Shown: positions 20,946 to 34,183, numbered from the stretch's first letter. The stretch: 64,000 nt of DNA from Agapanthus africanus (GCA_030015575.1 JASDDO010000018.1:230005138-230069137), one strand, 5' to 3'. Notes: generated from the letters alone by a model not told the origin. Numbers and translations: made by a program.

Positions 20946-23136
20946 TGTTGGAGATAGTGCCCTCAGAGTCAATTATTGGATCACAGGCACGTGATTGCAA
21001 TGATTGAGCGAGGACCTATCCCGGGACGACAGTCTTACTCGAGATGATAGTATGCTATCTGGTTTACCTTTATCATCGTGTACTGCTTTAGGTGACCTGA
21101 CAGGTCGCTATTGCACGTTGATAGAGCCCCTTGGATTCTTGCTTGACTTCCAGCAGTATGAGGGCGATCATATAAATGAGAGCTGGAGTCTATAAGCACA
21201 TCCTTAAAAGGTCCCTAGTCGTGGGAGTTTCGAGACAGGGCATCGATTCTCCAGAGTAGACTAGTGTATACAGTCGAGACCCCGACGAGGGACGGTGGCC
21301 GGTCTCACAAGCCACTGGTGTGAGTTGGTTCACCTAAGAAGTATACAGGTGCTCATTGGGTTATGAGTACACCGGACAGGACTCGCCGGGAACATGCTAG
21401 TTGGTCTTATACCTGACGTCAGATAGCAGTTCCCAGGTGACATGTGTACAGGTTAGTTCATCGACCTGGGGATCGTCATTTGTCTCGTGTGAGTTCCCAC
21501 TGTGCTTTGATTACTACCCTACCACGGCTCAAAGGAGTCGTGCAAACAGGTTTTAGTTGGGTACAGTCCCGAACCACATGGAGGCAGTGAGCGGATCTTC
21601 AGGGGTTCGTCTCTCCCGGTATTGGGGGTGAGGTCGCGCTGTGTCTAGGAGAGCCATTACACGAAGTCCTTGGCCAAGGCAGGAGATTTACTGGTAGGTA
21701 TTCCAGTAGTATCTCAGGGTGTTCTGGGCTATACTCCGACACGACTTGTACCGCTTTTGGGGGTCTGACTTTTACCAACCCCCTAGGCCCGACATGCGAT
21801 GCTCATTGACGAACGGACCGGACTATACGGATATTGTCACTAACAGGCTCAGTAGGGTGTCAGGATGAGCTCGCTCATCGACGTCCTTTTTGGTCAATAG
21901 CTGGTGGTCCGTTACGTATTGGCTTATACCTCTGACGTGCTAGTGGTTAAATCCACAGCCATAGTATTGACGAGTCTTTAGAGTCCACCACACATTCAGT
22001 TACTCAGCTTTCGGGCGAAATGCTGTAGAGGCCGTATGGAGATATGGCAGGGTCCGATCAGATACGTGCGGTATTGCACGGATCAGGATCGGACGGTTTT
22101 GTACTAAAGGCCGTATGGATATATGGCAGGGTTCGATCAGATACGTGCGGTATTGCACGGATCAGGATCGGACGGATATTACTAGCCGGCTTTGGTTTAA
22201 GCTGGATCCTAGTATAGTACAGTGTAGATTTTGTCTCTTTGCATTTGTATCCGGACAGAATACAGATGCGGGTGTGTATGCACAGTATCGGGGTTTTCCT
22301 GTAATTTATTACGGGACCAGTTTTCTGGAGTTGCCAGTTTGCATTCCGTTCCGGCCGGTTTTCCTTTGTTCTTTCCCGGCCGGACTTTTCCGATGGAGGG
22401 GGTTATTTGCAAGTTTGCAAATAACATTTTGTGGAGGGTTTATTTGTGAGATGCTTTGATTATGATGGCATCTTTTCTTTTGCACCATTACTTGCATTAA
22501 AGAGAGGGTATGGGTTTGTAGTGATAAGTATGGTTGATGTTTGGATATGGTCACCTCTTCTCTTCTCCTACCATCACCTCCCTTCTTGGTTTTGCAATTT
22601 GATTCCCTCCACCATTCTAATATGAGGCCGGCCACTTGAGTGAGGAGGGTGAGGGATTTTCATTTTGTGAAGTGGGAAAATTATCATCTCATTTTTGATA
22701 CACCAAAGTTCATCTCCATTTTGTTCATTACTTCCCTCCATCCAATGGCAACTTCATTACCCCTAATGAGACATAGCCTCTACACTACACTTTCTACAGC
22801 ATATCTTGGGCATGTCGACTTGCCATCTTCATGCCCGAGTTGTCTCGGTATTGAGGTGGGAGCCCGTAAAAGATGCAGGCGATGTGGTGCCCTTCCGGCG
22901 AGGAGGCGACGACCGGAGTTTCCGCAGGAGATCGGGACGACGACGAGAAGACCGGAGGACTCGGATCACTCGGTATATCTCTTCCCATCTTGTAGTTAGC
23001 TAGAACTAGTTTAATGGCCCGATCCGGGGTTTAGTGCGCGGTGGTGCCAGTTTGCTAAGTTCGCAAAATTAAAGTTTATCACCGTTTCCGCATTTGGCCG
23101 TCGGTTTGACGGCCGGGGCGCCGCCGTGGACTTACA
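20946..23136 (+). repeat. A2 3' LTR (2191 bp)
   Basis: Starts TGTTGGAGATAGTGCCCTC and ends GTGGACTTACA. It contains the intact palindrome CCTTGGCCAAGG (21668-21679) and the 79-bp duplication (22030-22187), and shows what the 5' LTR looked like before D inserted (site 21340/21341). Confidence 0.9.
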
Positions 23137-23369
23137 AGTCGCACGACTACCCTAATCCAATCGCAACATATGCTTATACAGATAAGCACTAATTAGCTAC
23201 CGCACACTACGCCCTAACATAGTCAACAAACGTAGCACGAATACTAACTAGTACTTATCTGAAATGACGGAGGGCTACGACAGGTTTTTCTGAAAACCTA
23301 TTGCGTAATGAACTTGATATCGTTGTAGGATCGAATGAATTTTGAAATGGAGTGTTTTTTAGGCTTTTC

Positions 23370-23614
23370 TAGTTTTGCTAAAGGAGTCACTCCTGGTGAA
23401 GGGATCGTCGGTCCTTTCCTCGTCGAATGAGGTGCGGGATATATCATATATATCACTGTGCAAAGCAAAAACACTTAAAAGCAATCAAAAGACAAACCGA
23501 GTGTGTAGCATCTGCCAGTTATTGCTAAAGGAGTCACTCCCGGTGAAGGGATCTCGGTCCTTTCCTCATCGAATAAGGTGCAGGATATATCATATATATC
23601 GCTGTGCAAAGCAA
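23370..23614 (-). repeat. Two tandem copies of the structured leader motif, E
   Basis: The TGTGCAAAGCA marker recurs at 23457 and 23603 (146-bp period). The core CCCTTCACC(A/G)GGAGTGAC and AAAGGA/TCCTTT stem are retained, with one substitution in the copy near 23395. Confidence 0.7.
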
Positions 23615-25450
23615 GAACTGTAGCTACCTGTTTTATTTTGAAATTCGATTCTACAACATCTTAGGTTTCTTTTATTTCATTAATCTCATTAATGAAGTCC
23701 CATCATTTAAGTACCTAAACATCACAGATAAATACGACGTACACTTATGCCATCCGCATTCGCCTCGATGTCCCCTCGTGCACCGTTAGGTTAGGTAACT
23801 AACGGCAGAGCGGGGCAGGGCTAGCGCGGGTGTAAAACATAAGTAACGCCTATATAATATATCATATATACTATATACAGTATCTATCACAGAACATCAC
23901 ATGATCACATCACAGATATCGCAGCAGAAGAATCATATGAAATATTGGATATACTAGGACGTCCGTGTTTTCAATACGAGCCAGTATAAAACACGGATTC
24001 CACGGTCGTGATGAATAGCCAAACCCACACCCCTAGACCCCTATGAGAGCGGAAAGCAACCCTACCAATTCTAGAGTTAGGAGACCCGGACTCGACTCCT
24101 CAAGTTGGTCTCCCACTGGACTCCAGAACCCGGTTACTTGTGCCCTCCTCCTTGGGTCTATCCTAGTGCGGAAAAGTAAATAATATACAAACGGTGACAT
24201 CTTCCGCAACCTAGAAGTGCCCCAGTAAAAGAATATTACATACAAGTTTTTACATGAATGAAAATGAAAAACACTCATCTCACATAAAAACCCCCGGCTA
24301 TTCAAACACGATGATCCAATATAACATATCCAGCAACACATAACATCACATGTCATCAATGTAAGTAAATATGCGCATCCCAATTGTCGTTGACATATAT
24401 CAACGAAACCGGCGATATCACATATTACACTTACGGTCACAGAAAAGAAAGTGTAAAACTACAACAGTTGGAATCCGCAACCACCTCAGACATCGCATGC
24501 CTGACCAAATGAATTCTTTAGACATCGCATGCCTAACAATTATAAACCCCGCATTTTAGTCTCAAAATCGAAAACACTTTTCAATATCAAGTCGGGCAAT
24601 TCAACAGGATTCCCGACATCCTGATCGAATGCTCGTCGCAAACTTCAGTAGACGGCCGCACCCCCGATACCGTCGACGAAGTGCACCAAGACGGAACACC
24701 GCTGCCGCGAGCACCCGGACGGATGCTTTCGGCGACGGGGTTCTCCTACAGTCACTTGGTCGGGGCTATGGAGTGAGGCTGTCTATTAAGTTTACCCGGC
24801 GAGTATCCGCGTACGCTACGTGATTGCGACGGACTTTTGATCACATCAAAATTCCGTGGCAACCGATCAAGTGAGACTAAACTGCTATGTTTATAACATT
24901 CATTCAGTTATCTCATAACTACTTGTGAATTCCAAATGTTGTATCACATTCCGGATAAATAGAAAATGCTAAACTTTTCGATTGAACAATCGAACACCTA
25001 AGTTTTCCCGAAACAGCTCAACACATGAAATAAGTCTAACAGCATTCAGTTCGTGCCTCAGTACCAACGGTCCAGCCGTAGAAGGGTCAAGCCAACGCCT
25101 CACATGTGGCACGCCGTACTGCCCCAAACCCGAAGGTTCAAAGGGCAGTTCAAGACGGTCACATAATCGAGTTAAGGTTTGTTGTCTTCTAGAGGGACCA
25201 TCGCGTTACTTGCACTACTTAGAACGTCGTTAAACTACGGAAAAATCCAACAATTGGAAATTTTCCGGCAGGGGAAAAAGTGGGTATTTATATCCGGTCG
25301 AACTTTTAACATATTCTAAAAATACCCGGAAAAACACACTGACAAAATTAGACAATCCGATCGATACACCGAGTCCCCAATACAACCCAGAAAATTCAAC
25401 TCTTGAAAAACATTAAAAATTCCCAGGAAAACCAACACTGCAAACTAGGA

Positions 25451-25573
25451 ATTACTGTGCAAAATTGATTGCAAGAAGAGACAAAAGGGCCGCGGAACCG
25501 CCGCATTAGCATGCTAATGCCGCGGTTCCGCCGCGCTTTTATGGATTCAGGGGTCCCGTTTTATACAGTAATT
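25451..25573 (-). other. Leader GC-rich stem-loop of E
   Basis: Outer arms at 25451-25464 and 25559-25573 (ATTACTGT...AAAA against TTTT...ACAGTAAT). The inner arms are GCGGAACCGC-based from 25492 to about 25531, closing on the perfect palindrome ATTAGCATGCTAAT (25506-25519). Confidence 0.7.
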
Positions 25574-25720
25574 CTTAGAATCTTCTACTGAGTTTTCTGC
25601 ATATTTTTAATTCTCAAAAATCCATGATTTTCAAAAATGTACAGAGAGCAATATTAGGGTTACGGTTTCGGTTCGATCGGATTTCTAACTCCGTCTACGC
25701 ATCGCCTAAGGCTCTAGCTA

Positions 25721-25733
25721 GGCTCTAATACCA
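25721..25733 (-). other. Primer-binding site of E
   Basis: Reverse complement TGGTATTAGAGCC, one substitution from the iMet consensus. Confidence 0.8.
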
Positions 25734-25734
25734 C

Positions 25735-27964
25735 TGTAGGGTTCCTAGGCACTCTCAAGAGGTCTCACAAGGTATCAACCATGCCAATTTATAATTTTAC
25801 GGTGCCGAGAAACCCTAGACTACGGATCGTTGGCTAGAAGTTTAGGCGAAAAAGAAACTAGTTGACAACTTAACTACAAGAACGGAAATACAACCTTTGT
25901 AGATCCGGTCCTCCACCTCCATAGCTCCGCAATGAAGTCTTCTCGCTGTCCAAATGGAATCCCGGGCTCTAGCGTCGGCTTCATCGGAGAAATGGGCGGG
26001 CAAGGTCGTCGGCTTCGTGCCGAAGATGATCTACGTCGAGGCATCACCAGATCAAGCTCCCACTTCACCAAGTCATGAAACTTGTGAAGAGAACACCCTA
26101 TACTACTTGGCAAGAGGTATAGGATGAAGAAATAGGAGGTGGGTTCACTTTAGAATTGGATTTCTCACTCTTTTCATCAAGTTGCCATTGATGGAGGCAA
26201 GCTTCTTCATGTGAAGAAGAAGAAGAAGATGATGAATAATATGATAAGCTGTTTTCAAAAAAGAAAATAAAAACAATACTTATCATAATACAACCATGGT
26301 CAAGTGTAGAGAATGAACTAGGGTAAAAAGGAGTGGTTAGGGTTAAGCATGAGACAAAATGGTCACTTAGGTCAAAGCTTCATGAAGCTTCAACTAGAAA
26401 ACAAATCAAGCCACCATTTTCTTTTCATGCCATTTATTTTCCAAAAAGAATAAACAAATAAATAAATGAATAAATAAGTAATGGATAAACAAAACCCTAA
26501 TCATTAGTTTAACCATGGTTTATTCTTTACACTTAACCAAGTAAACATGTATCATCAAACATGATACAACCATTTGCACAAAAAGTATATCACATATACA
26601 ACTTGTACATCCAAGTGAGAAAATCCATTTAAAGTGAACCAATAATAGTTAATGCAAAGTAATATATCAAATATATAATTATACATTAAATCATTAAATC
26701 AACACTTGATTTAACGATCCGGTCATATCGCATATAACCGACTAGTATCTTATGTATCGGCTTATCGAATCAATACTTGATTCGATAACTAGGTTATATC
26801 GCATACAACCAATCGATACATTCATCGCGAGAATAGAATACGGTATCACATACGAGCATTGTTCTCGGTCCCGCACATATCTCATATGCGCTCCTATTTC
26901 GTTTCGCTTGAGCCAGGAAACCTCTGTGTAGGACTCTAAAGACTCGTCAATACGCCGGGAGCAGATGATGATCATATCAAGCACCCACAAGCCGCAAGCG
27001 GTCTGCTAAACGTAACGGCCACCCGGGTATTGAGCGATCAGAAGATCGACGAGCAAGCCCGCTCACACTCCTGTGAATCCAACCAGTAACACTTACCGTA
27101 CAGTCCGGTCTGTTCGTCTGATATGTCGCATATCTCGCCTAGGGGTGGTAAACGTCAGACCCCAATAGCTCGATAAGTCGTGTCGATATGAGGCCTATAA
27201 CAGTTCGAGAAACTACTGGTAACACTTACCAGTAAATCTCAGCAACCCTGGCCAGGGATTTCCGGTTATAGCCAATCGAACACAGCGCAACATCAACTCC
27301 CTATACCGGGAGAGACGAATCCCCTCCTATCGCTCATTGCCTCCATGTGACTCGGGACTGTACCCAAAAACCACCGTTTTGCACGCCCTCTTGGACGTGG
27401 TAAGGTGGAAATCAAAGCACAGTGGGAACCACACAAGACTCTATGACGATCTCGGGTCAACAGACTACTCTGTACCAGTGTCACCAGAGAACTGCCATCT
27501 GACGTAAGGTATAATACCATCTGGGAGTTCTCGGCGAGTCCGTCCAGTGTACCCAGTCTCTACTGAGCACCCGTATATCATCTCTGATGTCAAACACCAA
27601 TGGATATGGGATCATCCATCGCCCATCTACATGGGTCGAGAAGGTATACGCTAGTCTACTCTGGTATATCGATGCCCCGTCTCGATACACCCACGACTAG
27701 TAGGGACTTTGAAGGATGTAACTTATGGACTACCATGTCCCCCACTAGTATGATCCGCATCATAGTCCAGATAGTCAAGTACACATCCTAAGGGCTTTAC
27801 CAACATGTATCAGAGAGACAATCAATGTACACGTTAAGGTAAAGAGCAACCAGATAGCATACTATAATGTCGAGCAGAAAGTCCTCCCTATATATGTCCC
27901 AGCATCCACTACAATATACATCCAATGTACAGTAATGGCCTCTAGGGCATATATATAACTAACA
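25735..27964 (-). repeat. 5' LTR of E (2230 bp)
   Basis: Minus-strand LTR, TGTTAG...CCTACA ends. Palindrome CCCTGGCCAGGG at 27246-27257; GAAGCTTCATGAAGC-type heat-shock-like array near 26376-26392. Closely related to the C2 LTR. Confidence 0.88.
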
Positions 27965-28204
27965 GCTAGAGCCCGGATTTGATTTGGACAGCAAGGATGA
28001 CTACATCATGGAGCTATGGAGGTGGAGAACCGGATCTACAAAGGTTGTATTTCCGTTCACTTAGTTAAGTTGTTAACTAGTTGCTTGTTTCGCCTAAAAT
28101 TCTAGTTAACGATCCGTATTAGGGTTTCTCGGCACTTGTAAAATTTTAAATTGGTATGTTTGATGCCTTGTGAGAACTCTAGTGTGTGCCTAGGGAACCC
28201 TACA
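27965..28204 (+). repeat. C2 5' LTR, 3' end only
   Basis: Matches 36161-36400; ends GGGAACCCTACA before the primer-binding site. Confidence 0.85.
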
Positions 28205-28205
28205 G

Positions 28206-28218
28206 TGTTATCAGAACC
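28206..28218 (+). other. Primer-binding site of C2
   Basis: TGTTATCAGAACC, two substitutions from the iMet consensus. Confidence 0.75.
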
Positions 28219-28341
28219 TAGCTAGAGCCTTAGGCGAAGCGGTAGACGGAGTTTGAAGTCCGATCGAACCAAAACCCTAACCCGAAAACGGCTCTCTGTA
28301 CATTTTTTTAAAATTGTGTTTTTTCCAAATTAAAAATATGC

Positions 28342-28516
28342 AGAAAACTCAGCAGGGGGATTCTAAGAATTACTGTACAAAACAGGTCCATGATTCGATC
28401 ATTGAGCGGCGGAACCGCGGCATTAGCATGGCTAATGCGGCGGTTCGCGGCCAGTTAATCACTTCACATCAAAAATTTTTGCACAGTAACTTGTTTCTTG
28501 AAATGCTGAGTTTTCT
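28342..28516 (+). other. Leader GC-rich stem-loop of C2
   Basis: Outer arms AGAAAACTCAGCA (28342-28354) and TGCTGAGTTTTCT (28504-28516) are a perfect 13-bp pair. Inner arms 28411-28427 and 28431-28450 end in ATTAGC / GCTAAT. Confidence 0.7.
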
Positions 28517-30332
28517 GGGAATTTTTAATATTTACTCAAGAATTGAGTTTTCTGGGTTGTATTGGGGACTCGGTGTTTCGAGTCGGATTTTCTAATTTTG
28601 TCTATGTGCTTTTCCGGATAATTTTACAATATGTTAAAAAGTTCGACCGGATATAAATACCCATTTTTCCCCTGCCGGAAAATTTCCAAGTGTTGGATTT
28701 TTCTGTGGTTTAAGGACGTTCTAAGTAGTGCAAGTAACGCGATGGTCCCTCTAGAAGACAACAAACCTTAACTCGATTATGTGACCGTCTTGAACTGCCC
28801 TTTGAACCTTAGGGTTTGGGGCAGTACGGCGTGCCACATGTGAGGCGTTGGCTTGACCTTCTACGGCTGGACCGTTGGTACTGAGGCATGAAGTGAATGT
28901 CTTTGAACTTATTTCATGAGTTGAGCTGTTTCGGAAAAATTTGGGTGTTCGATTGTTCGATCGGAAAGTTTAACATTTTCTATCTTATTCGGAATGTGAT
29001 ACAATACTTGGAATCCACAAGTAGTTATGAGATAACTAATATGAATGATATAAACATAGCAGTTTAGTCTCACTTGATCGGTTGCCACGAATTTTTATGC
29101 GATCAAAAGTCCGTCGTAATCACGTAGCGTACGCGATACTCGCCGGGTAAACTTAATAGACAGCCTCGCTCCATAGCCCCGACCAAGTGACTGTAGGAGA
29201 ACCCCGTCGCCGAAAGCATCCGTTCGGGTGCTCGCGGCAGCGGTGTTCCGCCTTGGTGCACTTCGTCTGACGGCGTCAGGGGTGCGACCGCCTACTAAAG
29301 CTTGCGACGAGCATTCGATCAGGATGTCGGGAATCTTGTTGAATTACCCGACTTGATATTGAAAAGAGTTTCGGTAATGAGACTGAAATGCGGGGTTTAT
29401 AATTGTTAGGCATGTGATGTCTAAGTAATTCATTTGATTAGGCATGCGATGTCTATGGAGGTTGTGGATTCCAACTGTTGTAGTTTTACACTTTCTTTTC
29501 TGCGACCGTAAGTGTAATATGTGATATCGCCGGTTTTCGTTGCTATATGCCAACGACAATTGGGATGCGCATATTTACTTACGTTGATGACATGTGATGT
29601 TATGTGTTGCTGGATATGTTATATTGGATCGTCGTGTTTGAATAGCCGGGGGGTTTTTATGTGAGAATGAGTGTTTTTCATTTTCATTCATGTAAAAACT
29701 TGTATGTAATATTCTTTTATTGGGGCACTTCCAGGTTTGCGGATGATGTCACCATTTGTATATTATTTACTTTTCCGCACTAGGATAGACCCAAGGAGGG
29801 GAGCACAAGTAACCGGGTTCTGGAGTCCAGTGGGGAGACCAACTCGAGGAGTCGAGTCCGGGTCTTCTAACACTAGAATTGGTAGGGTTGCTTGCCGCTC
29901 TCGTAGGGGTCTAGGGGTGTGGGTTTGGCTATTCATCACGACCGTAGAATCCGTGTTTTATACTGGCTCGTATTGAAAACACGGACGTCCTAGTATATCC
30001 AATGTTTCATATGTTTCTTCTGCTGCGATATCTGTGATGTGATCATGTGATGTTCTGTGATAGACACTTTATATAGTATATATGATATATTATATAGGTG
30101 TTATGTTTTACACCCGCGCTAGCCCTGCCTCCGCTCTGCCGTTAGTTACCTAACCTAACGGTGCACGAGGGGACATCGTGGCGAATGCGGATGGCATAAG
30201 TGTACGTCGTATTTATCTGTGATGTTTAAGTACTTAAATGATGGGACTTCATTAATGTGATTAATGAAAGTAAAAGAAACCTAAAGATGTTGTAGAATTG
30301 AATTTCAAAATAAAATAGGTAGCTACAGTTCT

Positions 30333-30600
30333 TGCTTTGCACAGCGGTATATATGATATATCCTGCACCTTATTCGATGAGGAAAGGACCGAGATCCCTT
30401 CACCGGGAGTGACTCCTTTAGCAATAACTGGCAGATGCTACACACTCGTTTGTCTTTTGATTGCTTTTAAGTGTTTTTGCTTTGCACAGTGATATATATG
30501 ATATATCCCGCACCTTATTCAACGAGGAAAGGACCGACGATCCCTTCACCGGGAGTGGACTCCTTTAGCAAAACTAGAAAAGCCTCAAAAGCACTCCATT
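30333..30600 (+). repeat. Two tandem copies of the structured leader motif, C2
   Basis: TGCTTTGCACAG-type marker (TTTTTGCTTTGCACAG in copy 2) at 30333 and 30478, 145-bp period, AAAGGA/TCCTTT stems around the core. Confidence 0.73.
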
Positions 30601-30710
30601 TTAAAATCATTTGATTCTACAACGAGATCAAGTTCATTACGCAATAGGTTTTCAGAAAAACCTGTCATAGCCCTCCGTCCATTTCAGATAAGTCCTACTT
30701 AGTATTCGTG

Positions 30711-30965
30711 CTACGTTTGTTGACCTCCGTCAAGGCGTAGTGTGCTGGTAGCTAACTAGTATTTATCTGCTTATGCATATGATGCAGATTGGATTAGGGT
30801 AAGTCGTGCGGCCTTGTTGACCTCCGTCAAGGGTCGTGCGGGTGGGTTAATTCGATCAAGAAATGACGGGTTGAACTTGACTAGTAGCCTATGGTTTGTT
30901 GACCTCCGTCAAGGTCATAGGACGCTAGGGGCAAAATATTATCGGGAATTTCAAGTGTTGAAATT
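30711..30965 (+). other. Leader hairpin cluster of C2
   Basis: TTGAC-CTCC-GTCAA hairpins at 30711-30740, 30810-30835 and 30888-30921 with the same outer stems as C1; AATTTC/GAAATT hairpin 30947-30965. Confidence 0.73.
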
Positions 30966-31400
30966 TGCAATGAGATTGCATACCTTCTATGAGATAGTTG
31001 ATCCCGATACCCGCTGCGAGTAAGAGTTACTCCCTGGGAGAGTTTTACACATTACAATTAGCCGATTAAGTAGGTGTCTAGAAAAGTGTCAATGAGGTAA
31101 GCCTCTGGGAAAATGAGGTTTACATTATTAGGTTCGTGCGAAAGCACGGGGGGACCTCCCTCAAAGTACCGACACTAGGCCTGGCTGAAAGATTGGCGAA
31201 CTTGTTAGTGTGTAATTTAATCCCGGCTGGTCTTTCCTTTTAGGGTTTGAAGGAAGATTGATAAAAAGCAGTGGGAGCCATCCTGATTAGATAAAATAAA
31301 TAACCAATCTATTCTTGCAAGAGCGCACGCAGAGTGTTTTCTTCTCTCTCTCTTCAGTAGCTACCATATCACGCCTTAATCAAGATAATAATACGGAATA

Positions 31401-31825
31401 TTGACCGAACCCGCTTGTTATACTGAGCTGGGGAACGTTGGTCCCGCTCCAACTTATAATTGTTATAAGACCGAGCAGGAAATTGGGGGAATACCAGATT
31501 TCCCGTGCCGCCCAAATGAAGAAAGTGCATATGATGCATCTCCTTCGGGTGTGTTCATTACAAAGAACTGTTTCTCAAATGTCCTCTATGTCCTGGGTAT
31601 TTGATACCGGATCAGGATCCAAGATATGTAATCTGTTACATAGGGCTACAGAAAGGTAGAGAACTGAGAACGGGTGATAAGTTTCATGAGGCAGAAACGG
31701 GGCAAGTGTTGCAGCCAAGTCTGTTCGTCACTGTCAGCCCCTTGTATTACAAATACATTGATTCTGAACAAATACTATTAGATACCGAACCTGATATAAA
31801 AAAATCATATCAGTCTCTTAATTAG
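31401..31825 (+). pseudogene. Degenerate gag-end/protease region of C2
   Basis: Overlapping frames from MTEPACYTELG. The frame at 31438-31659 contains SWVFDTGSGSKICN: the aspartic protease motif DTG is intact here (31603-31611), unlike C1. Frameshifts on both sides separate it from the gag-like start and from the integrase. Too short and broken to be an active protease. Confidence 0.62.
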
Positions 31826-31959
31826 TAAAGAAATGATAAAATTTTGTATTGATGGATAATGTTTTGAACATTTCCTATATCAAAAGTTGATCGGATCAGG
31901 CACGTTATCTAAAAGCGTTGATGTTCTAAATCAAAACTGTAGGTTCTTAGTATACAGAA

Positions 31960-32935
31960 CACACACAAGGGGATGAGTCAGAAATGAACGAATTTTTCTT
32001 GAGGTATTGTAGACTAGGTCATATCAATGCGACCTGACTAGCTGAAGTTACATTTAGATGCATATTTAAATCTGTTTGAATTTACATCTTATGAAACTTG
32101 CCAGTCATGTCACAAAGATATGATGACCATAGCTCTGTTTACTGGAAACAGAGAAAGAGTTAGTAAACTCTTGGGATGATACATGTTGATGTATGTAAGG
32201 TCCTCTGTCTACATATGCCAGGACTGGTCTTTGTACTTCGTTACATTCTCTGATAATCTCTCAAGATTCAGACATATGTTCCTGTTGAAACACAAGTCCG
32301 AACCTTTTGAGATATTCACAGAATATGATTTAGAAGTAGAAAACCAAAACACGGGTATAAGTATTATGTCCTTTGATGAGATCGAGGAGGAGAATACTTG
32401 AGCACAGAAATCCTGGATTATTCTAAAGGAGAATGAGATTCTCTCTCAGCATTACTCCTCCGTATACACCATAGCACGATGGTATATCGGGGCAGAGCAA
32501 TAGCACCCTATGTGATATGGGTGTGCTCTATGATAAGTACTACTGAGTTTCCTATTTCCTTTTGGGAGTTATGCACTTGAGAAGCTGCATACAATTGAAT
32601 TGGGTTCCAATCAAATCGGGTTCCAATCAAATCAGTTGCCTACCGCTTCATATGTGATATGGAAAGGGAAGAGCCCATATCTTAAGTTGGTTAAGATTTG
32701 GGGTTGTCCGGGCTATGTCTAAAAGCATAATCCGGACAAGCTCGAGGCAAGATCTGTTATGTACAACTGGAAAGGTTCCAGCTATACAGACAACAACAGA
32801 TGATTTGGGAGAACCAAAGAATTCAGTAGATTCCAACGAACCTCAGCCTCTCCGCCGATCTAGTAGGGTTCCTCACCTACCTGAGAGATACTACTATTTC
32901 TCTATGATAGTGGGAGCGAGGATTGCATCATGAGA
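31960..32935 (+). pseudogene. Degenerate integrase of C2
   Basis: FFLRYCRLGHINAT (31993-32034) keeps the RLGHIN part of the GAG-pre-integrase motif. A cysteine pair follows near 32090-32110. The catalytic-core start (HVDVC, about 32183) again runs into inserted bases. RFRHMFLLKHKSEPFEIF follows, and the frame at 32715-32933 (from SKSIIRTSSRQD) lies where the integrase C-terminal region should be. The second Asp and Glu region is not recognisable. Confidence 0.68.
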
Positions 32936-32999
32936 TGATGACCCAACTAGTTTCGAGCTGGCCATCAGGAGTGGGTCTCTGTAAGAATGGCTGGATGCT

Positions 33000-33560
33000 T
33001 AGCGATCTGAGATGCAATCCATGTACACCAACAAAGTATGGACTTTGGTTACTATATCTGAAGGGTAAATCCCCATCAGGAGCAAGTATATCTTGAGAAG
33101 ATTACTTGGTGTAGATGGAAAGGTTGAGACTTTCAAAGCTAGACTTATTAAAGGTTTTCGTCATTAGACCAGCGTGGATAATGATGAAACCTTTTTCCAG
33201 TGGCTATGCTAGTCCATCCAGATCCTACATGCCACGGCTACATACCATGACTACGATATCTGGTGGTTGGGTGTCATGACTGCTTTTCTAAATGATGTTT
33301 TAGAAGAGAGCGTCTATCAAGTACAAACCAGAGGGCTTTGTAGACAGTGGGAGCAGCGGAAACGTGTGCAAGATGCTTTATAGGATAAAGCAGACATCGC
33401 GGAGTTGGAACATCTGTTTTGATGTGTTAGTCAAACAGTTTGACATCATCAAAATGGTAGATGAACCTTGTATATACAAAAGATAGTAGGGAGTATAGTG
33501 ACGATCCTCGTAGAGTACGTGGATGACATACTCTTGATTGGGAAGGAGTTTCCTATGCTA
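33000..33560 (+). pseudogene. Degenerate reverse transcriptase of C2
   Basis: Collinear with C1 RT. YVDD at 33516-33527 in the context EYVDDILLIGK is intact, while the upstream palm and finger segments are split across frames with stops (for example TAG near 33380). Residues of TAFLNDVLEESVYQ are visible near 33280-33320. Confidence 0.75.
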
Positions 33561-33599
33561 CGCTCGGTCAATCTCCGCTTATCACAATGATTCTCCATA

Positions 33600-34170
33600 T
33601 AGGATCAAAATGATGCCTCCTAAATCCTGGGTTTTGGATCTATGAGATAGATCTAATTGGATGTTAGGATTCTCACTAGTTGTACTGAGATGGTATCAAT
33701 TGATTCTGGGAGAATCACTAGAAAGGTTCCAGATATGATAAGGACGACTGAATGTCAGTCACAGGCATTGCCTTTACCCTCAGTAAAAGGGACGGTATGT
33801 GGAAGAGTTCCAAGCTGGATACCGTGGCTAACTAGACGATAAAGGCAGGATACATCGCTACATACGATACTACCAAAGAGGATGTTTGGGTGTATATTGG
33901 TTCATGAGATGAACTACGTTCCAATCATTGTGAGACAATGGAGTTATGGCTTATACTAAGGAACGCCGGTCCTATCAGTGATCCAGACATATTCTAAGGC
34001 AGTGTCGCCTGATCATAGAGATGGTTGATGTCCAGGGTGATCGAGGTTAGGAGAGTAGACTCAGAGGACAACACAGCGGATCCACTCACAAAGGCCTTTC
34101 CGAGAGAGAGATTTTTTATGGGATGGTTGAGTATGAGATACTACAACCACTGCTATCAGATGGCCCTAGT
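33600..34170 (+). pseudogene. Degenerate RNase H end of pol, C2
   Basis: Collinear with C1 14640-15190; a 61-codon frame at 33657-33842 spans the CQSQALPLPSVKG region. The ADPLTKA block is near 34077-34097. Confidence 0.5.
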
Positions 34171-34172
34171 GC

Positions 34173-34183
34173 AAGTGGGAGAT
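34173..34183 (+). other. Polypurine tract of C2
   Basis: AAGTGGGAGAT before the 3' LTR. Confidence 0.88.

Larger units (their letters stand above)
3124..23136 (+). mobile_element. Element A2: Copia-type LTR retrotransposon, interrupted by C1 and D
   Basis: The 5' LTR is 3124-4919 (its first part lies left of D, outside the window). The internal region is 4920-7142 plus 17448-20945, with C1 inserted between. The 3' LTR is 20946-23136. The overlapping 1796 bp of the two LTRs are the same length and differ at about 20-25 sites by eye (about 1.3%). The right flank AGTCG (23137-23141) should be the TSD; its partner is outside the window. A2 is inserted in the leader of E. Coding remnants are badly decayed. 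A1 is a close relative and supplies the uninterrupted reference: 43721-43810 joins exactly what C1 separates here. Confidence 0.88.
23137..25720 (-). other. Leader of E
   Basis: About 2.6 kb matching the C1 and C2 leaders in reverse. It holds a degraded first TTGAC hairpin (outer CTACG/CGTAG kept, near 23206-23240), two structured repeats (23370-23614), the AACC-TTCG-GGTT hairpin (25118-25149) and the GC-rich stem-loop (25451-25573). A segment at about 24600-24840 is shared with C2 29090-29340 but absent from C1. No gene supported. Confidence 0.7.
23137..27964 (-). mobile_element. Element E: C-related Copia-type retrotransposon, 5' part
   Basis: On the minus strand: 5' LTR 27964-25735, primer-binding site, and leader down to 23137, where A2 interrupts it. 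The rest lies beyond the left edge of the window. E is inserted in the 5' LTR of C2: sequence from 27965 (GCTAGAGCCC) continues the C2 LTR, with the matching uninterrupted site in the C2 3' LTR at 36160/36161; expected TSD GCTAG. No coding remnant is in this part. Confidence 0.85.
28219..31336 (+). other. C2 untranslated leader
   Basis: About 3.1 kb, same landmarks as C1: stem-loop 28342-28516, AACC-TTAG-GGTT hairpin 28794-28825, repeats 30333-30600, hairpin cluster 30711-30965. It has an additional block at about 29090-29340 shared with E but missing in C1. No supported gene. Confidence 0.7.
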